A DNA stretch of 64,000 nucleotides, from assembly GCA_902470035.1 (NCBI GenBank), contig CABREZ010000001.1, forward strand, positions 1-64,000, in the 5' to 3' direction. This stretch comes from an uncultured Streptococcus sp. (GTDB lineage: Bacteria; Bacillota; Bacilli; Lactobacillales; Streptococcaceae). Within the stretch, counting starts at the first letter, position 1. Every line of letters begins with the position of its first letter. Of the stretch, positions 7,918-14,889 are shown one piece after another. The position numbers and the translations under genes were made by a program. The notes under the pieces were generated by a model. That model did no database searches. It was not told where the DNA came from and worked only from the letters and a program-made list of their open reading frames with translations.

Positions 7918-8700
7918 TTAAGCCCCCTCCTTTTTCACAGCTTTGCTCCATTGGTACCAACCAACCAAACTATTAAGGGTGTAGACCCAATACATTCCCT
8001 GAATATGGATGCTTTCTCCCCACCAGAGGTAGATACTGAAGAGGTTGGTCGCAATCCAGAAAATCCACTGTTCGCGATAGAGACCGGTCATGAGAAGTTG
8101 CCCGACTCCATTGGTCGCATCTGTCACACTATCACGGAAAGGTCGTGCGCTGTGGATGCTTTTATAGGCATAGCCCATCCCGATCCAAATCAGAGCTGTT
8201 AGAACCAAATACTTGATCCATTCCATCAAGGTTAATTTCTTGGCCTCAAAGTGAGACTCTTCTGCTCCTCCTTGGTCATTGATCCGATTTGACAACCAGA
8301 CATAGAGGCCGATTGGTTGCATCACGAAGAAGTACAGGGTTGTCAGAACTTCTCCATAAAAGTTTTTGTTCAAGGCTAGGATGAGGTAAATCGCTGAGTT
8401 TACTGCTCCAAAGAGATAGTTACTAGCCCGACCTTCTGCTACTAGTATCACACAAACGATTCCTGTCCAGGAGGCAAAGAGCCCTAACCAATCGTGACTT
8501 GCTTCCTGATTGGTAAACTCTAGGACAAAGGGCACGCTAGATAAAGCAATCAGATACAGCCATTGTGTCAGAGTGCGACCTGCAAATAGGTCTTTCCAAA
8601 GGAGTTTCATAATCCCTACGAAGCCACGTTTGCCAGCTTCTCTATGGACATTTTTTAAATGCTCCCCAAATGTCTGAATTTTTTCTTGTAGTCGTTTCAT
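7918..8700 (-). CDS. pnuC: Nicotinamide riboside transporter PnuC
   Basis: A 260-residue inner-membrane protein with about seven membrane helices. The conserved stretches ASNYLFGAVNSAIYLILAL (about 90-110) and QWIFWIATNLFSIYLW (about 210-226) match PnuC, which takes up nicotinamide riboside by facilitated diffusion and metabolic trapping. The trapping kinase is the adjacent nadR. The ATG at 8700 has AAAGGAG 6 bases upstream and follows nadR by 12 bp, so the genes are cotranscribed. Confidence 0.93.
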   Translation of the reverse strand: MKRLQEKIQTFGEHLKNVHREAGKRGFVGIMKLLWKDLFAGRTLTQWLYLIALSSVPFVLEFTNQEASHDWLGLFASWTGIVCVILVAEGRASNYLFGAVNSAIYLILALNKNFYGEVLTTLYFFVMQPIGLYVWLSNRINDQGGAEESHFEAKKLTLMEWIKYLVLTALIWIGMGYAYKSIHSARPFRDSVTDATNGVGQLLMTGLYREQWIFWIATNLFSIYLWWGESIHIQGMYWVYTLNSLVGWYQWSKAVKKEGA

Positions 8701-8712
8701 TCTGTTTCTCCT

Positions 8713-9771
8713 TTAATCAGCTTGATAAATCGTATCGATGACACGCTTCGCTTCTTCATAATTCCCCAAGTAGTCTTGTCCGAGATAGGCTGTAGGGATA
8801 TCTGCGAGGTATTGGTGGCGGAGGTGATCCAGGTGATTTGAAAAACTGTTACGAATTTCGTCATCTGCCATGGTCATATCACGGAAGCCATCATTGACAT
8901 AGGATCCAATGGGTTGAACAAATAAGATCAAATCCCATTTTTCCTTAGCGAGGATACTGACAAAGAGATTGTCAAAGGTATCCGTCATACTGGTCTCTGG
9001 ACTTTCTACTTCCATATAGTAGTCGTAATAGCCCTTCGTCACCAGAGAGTTGGTATCCGCAATGACCAGACCACGATTGGCACTACTATCAATCAATTTA
9101 GAAGTCTGATCGTATTGCCCCAACAAGAGGTAATAGTAATCTTTTGGTGTTAGTTCATCATCCCGTACATTGTTTCTAATTTGGTACTCACGAGCATATT
9201 CTAAACTCACTGGCGCATCATAGAAGCGGGCCAAATCTTTTGCCAAGGTCGTCTTCCCGTTGCTAGCACTCCCCATAATGAGGACTTTTTTGGTAAACTG
9301 ACGACGGAAGGGTTGCGCAATGTATTTCCAATACTTGCTGGGATTTTCCCGGATGAGGGTCCCTGAGATGCCAAACTGACGCTCCTGCAGGCGAGCTTCA
9401 AAACCTCGCGCTTCAAGTTCTTCTTGGTAAGTCTTCTCTCCAACAAAGAAGACTAAATCTTCTCTCTTAGAATCATATTGAATCGTTTCTAAGGCGATTT
9501 TCAACCAAGGCTCCCATCCCAAGGGATAGCGAGGAAGTTCTGTCTCATCGAGTTTATAAATCTGAGTGAGTTCATCATTTGAAAAACCTTCTCGAATATA
9601 GCGAAAACGTTTTTGCAAAGGAAGGCCAACTTCTTCTCCTCGGTCACCTTTGTAACCAGAGACAATCACACAAACGCGGTCACATTGGCGTTTTGCCCGT
9701 TGAATTAAATCAATATGCCCTTGATGAAGGGGGGCAAACGTTCCAAATACCACTGCCACTCTTTCTTTCAT
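8713..9771 (-). CDS. nadR: NadR: NMN adenylyltransferase / ribosylnicotinamide kinase
   Basis: A 352-residue bifunctional enzyme that phosphorylates nicotinamide riboside to NMN and joins NMN to AMP, giving NAD. The N-terminal adenylyltransferase (1-150) has GTFAPLHQGH at 10-19 and ISGTLIR at 135-141. The kinase domain (160-352) has a P-loop GSASNGKT at 167-174. The N-terminal HTH of enteric NadR is absent, as is usual in Gram-positives. AAAGGAG lies 7 bases upstream of the ATG. It is the first gene of the NAD salvage operon. Confidence 0.95.
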   Translation of the reverse strand: MKERVAVVFGTFAPLHQGHIDLIQRAKRQCDRVCVIVSGYKGDRGEEVGLPLQKRFRYIREGFSNDELTQIYKLDETELPRYPLGWEPWLKIALETIQYDSKREDLVFFVGEKTYQEELEARGFEARLQERQFGISGTLIRENPSKYWKYIAQPFRRQFTKKVLIMGSASNGKTTLAKDLARFYDAPVSLEYAREYQIRNNVRDDELTPKDYYYLLLGQYDQTSKLIDSSANRGLVIADTNSLVTKGYYDYYMEVESPETSMTDTFDNLFVSILAKEKWDLILFVQPIGSYVNDGFRDMTMADDEIRNSFSNHLDHLRHQYLADIPTAYLGQDYLGNYEEAKRVIDTIYQAD

Positions 9772-9787
9772 CTAACTGGCTCCTTTA

Positions 9788-9849
9788 TCATAATGTCAAA
9801 ACATGTTTTGCTTATGATTTTATTATAAACTATAATTTCAATCTGTCAA
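9788..9849 (-). promoter_or_regulatory. nadR promoter with palindromic operator
   Basis: On the minus strand TTGACA (9849-9844) and TATAAT (9827-9822) are 16 bp apart. Just downstream lies a perfect palindrome CAAAACATGTTTTG (9797-9810). Outer arms ATCATAA / TTATGAT extend it over 9788-9817. The position, from roughly the transcription start into the early leader, suits a repressor. NiaR or the operon's own NrtR-like protein are the obvious candidates. Confidence 0.75.
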
Positions 9850-9888
9850 TACCTTTTTATAAAAAAATATAATTTTATAAAACAAAAA

Positions 9889-9932
9889 TTAAAAAGATTC
9901 AACTCTGTATGTTATTATACAGAATTGAATCT
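9889..9932 (-). terminator. Terminator of the 9974-10717 lipoprotein gene
   Basis: A 16-bp stem with one mismatch (9895-9910 / 9917-9932; AGATTCAACTCTGTAT / ATACAGAATTGAATCT) is followed on the minus strand by TTTTTAATTTTTG. Confidence 0.85.
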
Positions 9933-9973
9933 CTGATTTCAATCATTTTTTTAATTTTCTCAGTGGCGAGCCA

Positions 9974-10717
9974 TTATTCCCGAAGCAAGGCATGCGTATG
10001 GCCTTTTTCTGTCACTTGAACACTTGCCAGTTGGCCATCTTGACCAACGACTATATCCAAGATAGCTGCAGATCCATCTTGGGCGGAAATCAAGCCAGCA
10101 TGATAATGACCTTGATCTAAGTTGTATTCATAGCTTCCAATCGTATAGCCCACTGCATCGCCACCTGGAGTTTGTATGGTCACTTGGCCTCCTTGCCCGA
10201 TCATTACAGCTGTATCGCGACCGTCGGTCCAACTACCTATTGCTCCAGAATAATCCCCTGAGGCATAAGCTAATACACCTTTATAGCGTGGGTTCTCTGT
10301 CTTAGAGGCTTGCTCTTTGGCAGTCATGCGACCTTCCTCCAAGCTAGGACGTTTTGGTTTTTCAGGTGCTGGGGTCACTGCTGGATGTGTTTCTTTGGAA
10401 GGAGTTGGGGCCAGGCCTTGACTGACTTCTGAAACTCTTGGTGTCACCGGAGTTGACGGAGTCTCTTGGCTCGCTTGTGTTTCGCTCGAAGCGATGGCAG
10501 GAGTTTTTGCCACTTCTGCGCTTTGTTGGCTTTGTGTGGTTTTGCCTGTAGCCTTTTTCTCTTCTTTTTTACTCGTAGAGCTTTGTTTCACTTGCTCAAT
10601 GTTACTAGTTGAAGATGGACTGGTTTCCTTTTTCTTTTCTGATCCACAGCCGCTTAATAAAAGAGCAGCGGTTAAAGCAAGGGTTGATAGACTAAAGAGG
10701 ATTCCTTTCGTTTTCAT
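9974..10717 (-). CDS. Secreted lipoprotein with Ser/Thr/Pro-rich linker
   Basis: The 247-residue protein has a lipoprotein signal ending in LLLSGC, so it is anchored to the outer face of the membrane by its cysteine (about residue 24). Residues 25-145 are a low-complexity Ser/Thr/Lys/Pro linker. The last 100 residues form a compact domain (YKGVLAYASGDYSG, GQVTIQTPGG, GHYHAGLISAQDGS). Its composition resembles the small extracellular DUF6287-like domains of streptococcal lipoproteins; I am not sure of the family. A GTG at 10723 is also in frame, but the GAGG site is better spaced for the ATG at 10717. It is monocistronic, and its promoter carries WalR-like repeats. Confidence 0.8.
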   Translation of the reverse strand: MKTKGILFSLSTLALTAALLLSGCGSEKKKETSPSSTSNIEQVKQSSTSKKEEKKATGKTTQSQQSAEVAKTPAIASSETQASQETPSTPVTPRVSEVSQGLAPTPSKETHPAVTPAPEKPKRPSLEEGRMTAKEQASKTENPRYKGVLAYASGDYSGAIGSWTDGRDTAVMIGQGGQVTIQTPGGDAVGYTIGSYEYNLDQGHYHAGLISAQDGSAAILDIVVGQDGQLASVQVTEKGHTHALLRE

Positions 10718-10733
10718 GATCACACCTCGTGTT

Positions 10734-10797
10734 TGTAATATTTGTTACATTTTGTAATATAATTGTAACAATAATCTATGAGTAAGTCAAGTGAATT
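10734..10797 (-). promoter_or_regulatory. Promoter with four TGTWAY repeats (WalR/VicR-like)
   Basis: On the minus strand TTGACT and TACAAT are 17 bp apart, with the -10 near 10763-10768. On the plus strand four TGTAAT/TGTTAC/TGTAAC units follow (10734, 10743, 10753, 10764). The last pair has exactly the 5-bp spacing of the WalR/VicR consensus TGTWAH-N5-TGTWAH. They overlap the -10 and the leader, so repression is more likely than activation. Confidence 0.55.
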
Positions 10798-10830
10798 TTC
10801 TATCCATCTCCCAAAATAGAAACTAGTTTC

Positions 10831-10879
10831 AAAAAAAGAGTGAACTCCTGGAGAGTCCTCCAACCATTCACTCTTTTTC
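10831..10879 (-). terminator. Terminator of the ctsR-clpC-ECF-DUF4430 operon
   Basis: On the minus strand AAAAAGAGTGAA pairs with TTCACTCTTTTT (10865-10877 / 10833-10844) around a 20-base apex and ends in a run of T. It begins directly at the stop codon of the lipoprotein gene. Confidence 0.85.
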
Positions 10880-11284
10880 TTATTGATAGACTTCTTGATA
10901 AAATTCGATGGTATCTCCATCTTGGACAGTCGTTTCTGCTGCCCCTTTTGGTGCCATCTCTCCATTGATCTTGTACATCCAATAGAGCCCCTTGCTTTCA
11001 TCCTGGGCTACGCCATCGATCGAGGTGATGAGTCCACTCTTCTCCTCAATTTTGTAGTTAGCTTTCAGGACTTCCATCAGGTTAGATTTTTCTGCAACCT
11101 TTAAGGTCTTGCTTTGAGCTTCTTGACCTTCAGGGGCGATACTGACTGTAATGGTAATTTGTTTTTCTTTAGCTACTTGTGAGCTAGAAGCTGAGTTTTC
11201 CGTGGTCGATGGTGTGCTTTGTCCGCAACTGACCAATACAAGAGCCGTTAGGACAGCAAACAAGCTATAAAGTGTTTTTTTCAT
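10880..11284 (-). CDS. DUF4430 lipoprotein, likely partner of an ECF transporter
   Basis: A 134-residue lipoprotein: the signal ends in LVLVSC, with the cysteine at about residue 20. A Ser/Thr linker follows, then a DUF4430 domain (about 45-132; SNLMEVLKANYKIEEKSG, GLYWMYKINGE). DUF4430 resembles the beta domain of cobalamin carriers such as intrinsic factor and occurs in Gram-positive surface proteins. The start overlaps the 3' end of the upstream ECF S-component gene by 20 bp, so the lipoprotein may deliver the ligand to the transporter. Cobalamin or a related compound is a guess. Confidence 0.82.
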   Translation of the reverse strand: MKKTLYSLFAVLTALVLVSCGQSTPSTTENSASSSQVAKEKQITITVSIAPEGQEAQSKTLKVAEKSNLMEVLKANYKIEEKSGLITSIDGVAQDESKGLYWMYKINGEMAPKGAAETTVQDGDTIEFYQEVYQ

Positions 11285-11753
11285 GATACAATCTCCTAAA
11301 TACTACATAAAGTAGAGGGTAAAAACAGGCGGTGGAAAAGGCATGGGCCAGGTTAAAGCTAAAGCCATTCACCAGGGCATAGGTCCACCAGGGCATATGA
11401 TAGAGGACAGCATAAAGACTGTCAATCACTATCCCGTAGAGAAAGGATAAGATACCGACCACTAGAGTCTGGACTTGCAAAGACAGATGGTGATAGAGCC
11501 CTCGCCAAAGAGTCAAGAGAAGGCCAAAGGCCAGTATCTGAGCGAGCACCACTGGGCTCATCCCCAAGAGAAAAGCCGAGGTAAACATGGTGACCGCCAT
11601 CACCAAACAGGCAAATTGCCAGTCTTCAAATAGCACCAGTAAAAAGAAAATGGCACTAATGGGTTGGACATTAGGCAGAAAGGCAAAAGCTTGTCTCAGC
11701 ACCACACAGAGGGCTGCTAAGAGGGTGATTCGGGTCAAGCGTTTGAGAGGCAC
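11265..11753 (-). CDS. ECF transporter substrate-binding (S) component
   Basis: A 162-residue membrane protein of about five to six helices, with the short loops and length of ECF S components. These bind a vitamin and dock on the shared EcfA1-EcfA2-EcfT module, which is encoded elsewhere. The start is GTG at 11753 with AGGAGG 7 bases upstream, overlapping the clpC stop; the nearby ATG at 11758 is out of frame. The substrate cannot be read from the sequence. The following DUF4430 lipoprotein suggests cobalamin-like molecules. Its location in the ctsR-clpC operon places it under heat-stress control. Confidence 0.8.
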   Translation of the reverse strand: MPLKRLTRITLLAALCVVLRQAFAFLPNVQPISAIFFLLVLFEDWQFACLVMAVTMFTSAFLLGMSPVVLAQILAFGLLLTLWRGLYHHLSLQVQTLVVGILSFLYGIVIDSLYAVLYHMPWWTYALVNGFSFNLAHAFSTACFYPLLYVVFRRLYHEKNTL

Positions 11754-11764
11754 TGCATATCCTC

Positions 11765-14194
11765 CTAGTCAATCGTGAAGTTAAGCTGACCAGACTTGAC
11801 ACCTACCTTGAGGGTTTGCCCTTCAGCCACTTCTCCTCTCAAGAGGATCTCTGCCAAGTAGTCTTCTACCTGGGTCTGAATGGTTCGGCGCAAAGGACGT
11901 GCTCCCATCTCTGGATCATATCCGTGAGTCGCCAGCCATTTAAGGGCAGACGCTTGGAATTTCAGAGCAATGCCCTTCTCTGCTAGAGATTGAACCAGCG
12001 GTTTCACCATAATCTTGACAATCTCATGCATTTGGTCACTGGTCAAGCTATGGAAGACAACCTTCTCATCAATCCGGTTGATAAACTCTGGTCGATAAGT
12101 CTTCTTCAACTCTTCGAAGATGCGTTTCTCCATATTGGCTTGGTCAAAGCGAATATCCTTGGCTCCAAAGCCAACTGTCTTATCATCTCGTAAAGCGGTA
12201 GCTCCCAAGTTTGACGTCATGATAATAATCGTATTGGAGAAATCTACCTTGCGTCCCTTGCTATCAGTTAAGACCCCATCATCTAGAACTTGCAAGAGAA
12301 CGTTAAAGATATCCGGATGGGCTTTTTCCACCTCATCAAACAAGAGGACAGAATAAGGTTTGTTGCGGACTTTTTCCGTCAACTCGCCCCCTTCTTCGTA
12401 GCCCACATAGCCTGGAGGGGCTCCGTTGAGACGACTGGCCGCGAATTTTTCCATGTACTCACTCATGTCAAAACGGATCAAAGCAGACTCATCATCAAAG
12501 AGGACCTCTGCAAGAGCCTTCGCCAACTCGGTTTTCCCGACCCCAGTCGGACCGAGAAAGAGGAAGGAGCCAATTGGCCGTTTGTGAGACCGGATTCCCG
12601 ACTGATTGCGGCGAATCGCTCTGCTGATACTTGAGACGGCCTGATCCTGACCAATCACGCGCTTATGAAGTTCCGCTTCCAATTCAAGGTATTTCTTAGC
12701 AGCTGTTTGGGTTAATTTTTCAACAGGAATGCCTGACAATTGACTGAGCGTCTTCAGAATATCCTCTTCCTTGACTTCCAACTGGTATCCTTTCGGACTA
12801 GCGTCTTCTTTTAGCAACTGAGCAACTTTTTTCCACTGCCCCTTGAGCAAGGCTTGATCGGCAGCTGTCAAGTCGGACTGAAGCCCCGCTTGAGGCCCCT
12901 TGTTTTGCACGGTTGCTGCCGCCTCATCCAAAAGATCAATGGCTGAGTCTGGCAAGAGGCGACTGGTCAAATACCGATTGGCATAGACAACAGCTGTCTC
13001 AATGGCCGCATCCGTAATATGGACGCGGTGGTGACGTTCATAGTTGCTCTTGAGCCCTTGTAAAATCGCGATGCTATCTGCAACAGAGGGTTGCTCAATC
13101 AAGACCTTAGCAAAGCGGCGTGACAAAGCGGCGTCTTTTTCGATGTGTTTTTGGTATTCTTCTTGCGTAGTCGCTCCTACGGTCCGTAAGGTCCCGCGAG
13201 CCAAGGCAGGCTTCAAGATATTGGCCGCATCCAAGGTGGAGTCAATCCCTGATCCAGATCCCATAATAGTATGGAGCTCATCGATGAAGAGAATGACATG
13301 GCCATCTTCTTCAATATCATTGATGATGTTGTTCATCCGCTCTTCAAAATCTCCACGGAACCGCGTTCCTGCGACAACATTCATCAAGTCCAACTCTAAG
13401 ACACGCATCTTAGCCAGCTCCGTTGGGACATCTCCACTGGCAATCCTTTGGGCCAAGCCCAAAGCCAGAGCAGTCTTTCCGACACCCGCATCTCCAACGA
13501 GGACCGGATTGTTTTTTGTTTTGCGGCTCAAAATCTGAATCATCCGCGAGATTTCTTGCCCCCGGCCAATCACCGGTTCCAAACTGCCATTGCGAGCCAT
13601 TTCTGTCAAATCTCGGGTGTAGTCTTCCAAACCACCACTGGTAGAGGCAGGCATGCCCATCATATTTCCCATGGTTTGACGGTTTGGTTGCTGGGCCCGA
13701 TATAGCGAACGAATAGCCTTGACAGCTTCCTTGTCCCAACCTGCTCGTTGTTCCAAGTTCTTACGAAGCTCGACGATTTTAATGCCCTCTTCCTGATCAT
13801 CGTAGCGGAAGCCAACATACTCCAATACTTGAGAAGCCAAGGTCCCCCGCTCTAATAGAAGCGCCAAGAGGACATGCTCCGTTCCAAGACTTTTGGCATG
13901 GACTGCCTGAGCAATCTCTTGGGAACGTTTCATGATTTCTTCTACACGGAAAGAAAAAGGAAATACCTCATAGCGGCCATCCCGTTGGTATACTTGGCCC
14001 GTGATGTGCTCCGCCGCATCTTGAAAATCATCAATCTGCATAGGATAGTCACTTAAGACAGAACCAGCTACACTATAAGGATTATTGGCTAGGGCTACTA
14101 GGATATGCCAGGTATCTAGCGTTTGAGACTCAAAATGACCCGCCAAGATTTGAGCGGCTTCAATCGTTTCTAATAGGGCTTTTGAATAGTTCAT
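11765..14194 (-). CDS. clpC: ATP-dependent Clp protease ATPase subunit ClpC
   Basis: An 809-residue AAA+ unfoldase that feeds substrates to ClpP and acts with adaptors in protein quality control. Clp_N repeats span 1-145. The first AAA+ module has Walker A GDAGVGKT (234-241) and FIDELHT; the second has GPTGVGKT and LLFDEVEKAHPD, followed by the C-terminal D2-small domain. The start MNYSKALLETIEAAQ matches streptococcal ClpC. An upstream in-frame start lies inside ctsR and is not supported. The ribosome site GAAAGGG is 14 bases upstream, longer than usual, so coupling to ctsR (7 bp gap) may matter. Confidence 0.96.
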   Translation of the reverse strand: MNYSKALLETIEAAQILAGHFESQTLDTWHILVALANNPYSVAGSVLSDYPMQIDDFQDAAEHITGQVYQRDGRYEVFPFSFRVEEIMKRSQEIAQAVHAKSLGTEHVLLALLLERGTLASQVLEYVGFRYDDQEEGIKIVELRKNLEQRAGWDKEAVKAIRSLYRAQQPNRQTMGNMMGMPASTSGGLEDYTRDLTEMARNGSLEPVIGRGQEISRMIQILSRKTKNNPVLVGDAGVGKTALALGLAQRIASGDVPTELAKMRVLELDLMNVVAGTRFRGDFEERMNNIINDIEEDGHVILFIDELHTIMGSGSGIDSTLDAANILKPALARGTLRTVGATTQEEYQKHIEKDAALSRRFAKVLIEQPSVADSIAILQGLKSNYERHHRVHITDAAIETAVVYANRYLTSRLLPDSAIDLLDEAAATVQNKGPQAGLQSDLTAADQALLKGQWKKVAQLLKEDASPKGYQLEVKEEDILKTLSQLSGIPVEKLTQTAAKKYLELEAELHKRVIGQDQAVSSISRAIRRNQSGIRSHKRPIGSFLFLGPTGVGKTELAKALAEVLFDDESALIRFDMSEYMEKFAASRLNGAPPGYVGYEEGGELTEKVRNKPYSVLLFDEVEKAHPDIFNVLLQVLDDGVLTDSKGRKVDFSNTIIIMTSNLGATALRDDKTVGFGAKDIRFDQANMEKRIFEELKKTYRPEFINRIDEKVVFHSLTSDQMHEIVKIMVKPLVQSLAEKGIALKFQASALKWLATHGYDPEMGARPLRRTIQTQVEDYLAEILLRGEVAEGQTLKVGVKSGQLNFTID

Positions 14195-14201
14195 AAGGAG
14201 A

Positions 14202-14660
14202 TTACATTCCCTTTCTATCGACTTGTTGGATAATTTTTCGTAGGATATTGGCTCGTAAGCGATGGGCTTCACTTCCCAGAACCTCGTCTGTCGTCGTCAC
14301 TGACAAAAGCTCTGCCTCTTTCTTTGTAAGGAGTTTTTCTTCAAATAGCATTTGAAGGATATCACCAAAAACAGTCTGACTGATTTGTTCTCCGATGCTT
14401 GCGCCAAGCTCTTTTAGCATCTGGTGTTGGTCTGAAAATTGGACCTTGCCAATCCGGATGTACCCTCCGCCTCCACGCTTGCTCTCTACGATATAGCCTC
14501 GACTTTCGGTAAAGCGGGTCTTGATCACATAATTGATTTGACTAGGAACAACTTGGAAAACATCCGCTAATTCGCTTCTCTTGAGCTCTGCGATGCCTGC
14601 TTGGGCCAGTAGCGACTTGATATAGGCCTCAATGCTATCTGATGTATTTTTACTTGCCAT
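14202..14660 (-). CDS. ctsR: CtsR heat-shock repressor
   Basis: A 152-residue dimeric repressor of clp and related heat-shock genes. The N-terminal winged-helix (SIEAYIKSLLAQ, RSELADVFQVVPSQINYV) ends in the glycine-rich wing RGGGGYIRI (about 60-68), which reads the operator and senses heat. Start at ATG 14660 with AAAGGAG 4 bases upstream; the earlier in-frame ATG has no ribosome site. It represses its own operon through the box just upstream. Confidence 0.95.
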   Translation of the reverse strand: MASKNTSDSIEAYIKSLLAQAGIAELKRSELADVFQVVPSQINYVIKTRFTESRGYIVESKRGGGGYIRIGKVQFSDQHQMLKELGASIGEQISQTVFGDILQMLFEEKLLTKKEAELLSVTTTDEVLGSEAHRLRANILRKIIQQVDRKGM

Positions 14661-14745
14661 GATGCTCCTTTCTAACCTTTTCATTCTAGATAAGCTCTCT
14701 GCTCTTCAGAGGGTAAAAAATAGTCTCATCATCCACGATGTCATT

Positions 14746-14790
14746 ATTGACCTTATCTGACTATTATACAATTTTTACGCCTGTAAATAA
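14746..14790 (-). promoter_or_regulatory. ctsR promoter and CtsR operator
   Basis: On the minus strand AGTCAGATAAGGTCAAT (14762-14746) is a near match to the CtsR heptad repeat RGTCAAA-N3-RGTCAAA. It lies immediately after a -10 box TATAAT (14768-14763). A weak -35 TTTATT lies 17 bp further upstream. Binding there would block transcription initiation. Confidence 0.8.
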
Positions 14791-14845
14791 AGCAAAGACT
14801 ACGTCGAGATAGAATCTGAAGCCCCCTTACTGGTAGCTAGAAGGA

Positions 14846-14877
14846 ACAAAAAAGAGGTTAGCAATTGCTAACCTCTT
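14846..14877 (-). terminator. Terminator of the fucosidase gene
   Basis: A perfect 26-bp palindrome (14852-14877, centre GCAATTGC) is followed on the minus strand by TTTTTTG. It lies 12 bp after the stop codon. Confidence 0.92.
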
Positions 14878-14889
14878 ATAGAAGGGGCA

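Noticed and set aside
14195..14272. Longer clpC start at 14272
   Set aside because: The extra 26 residues overlap ctsR and are absent from the family; the protein begins MNYSKALLET.
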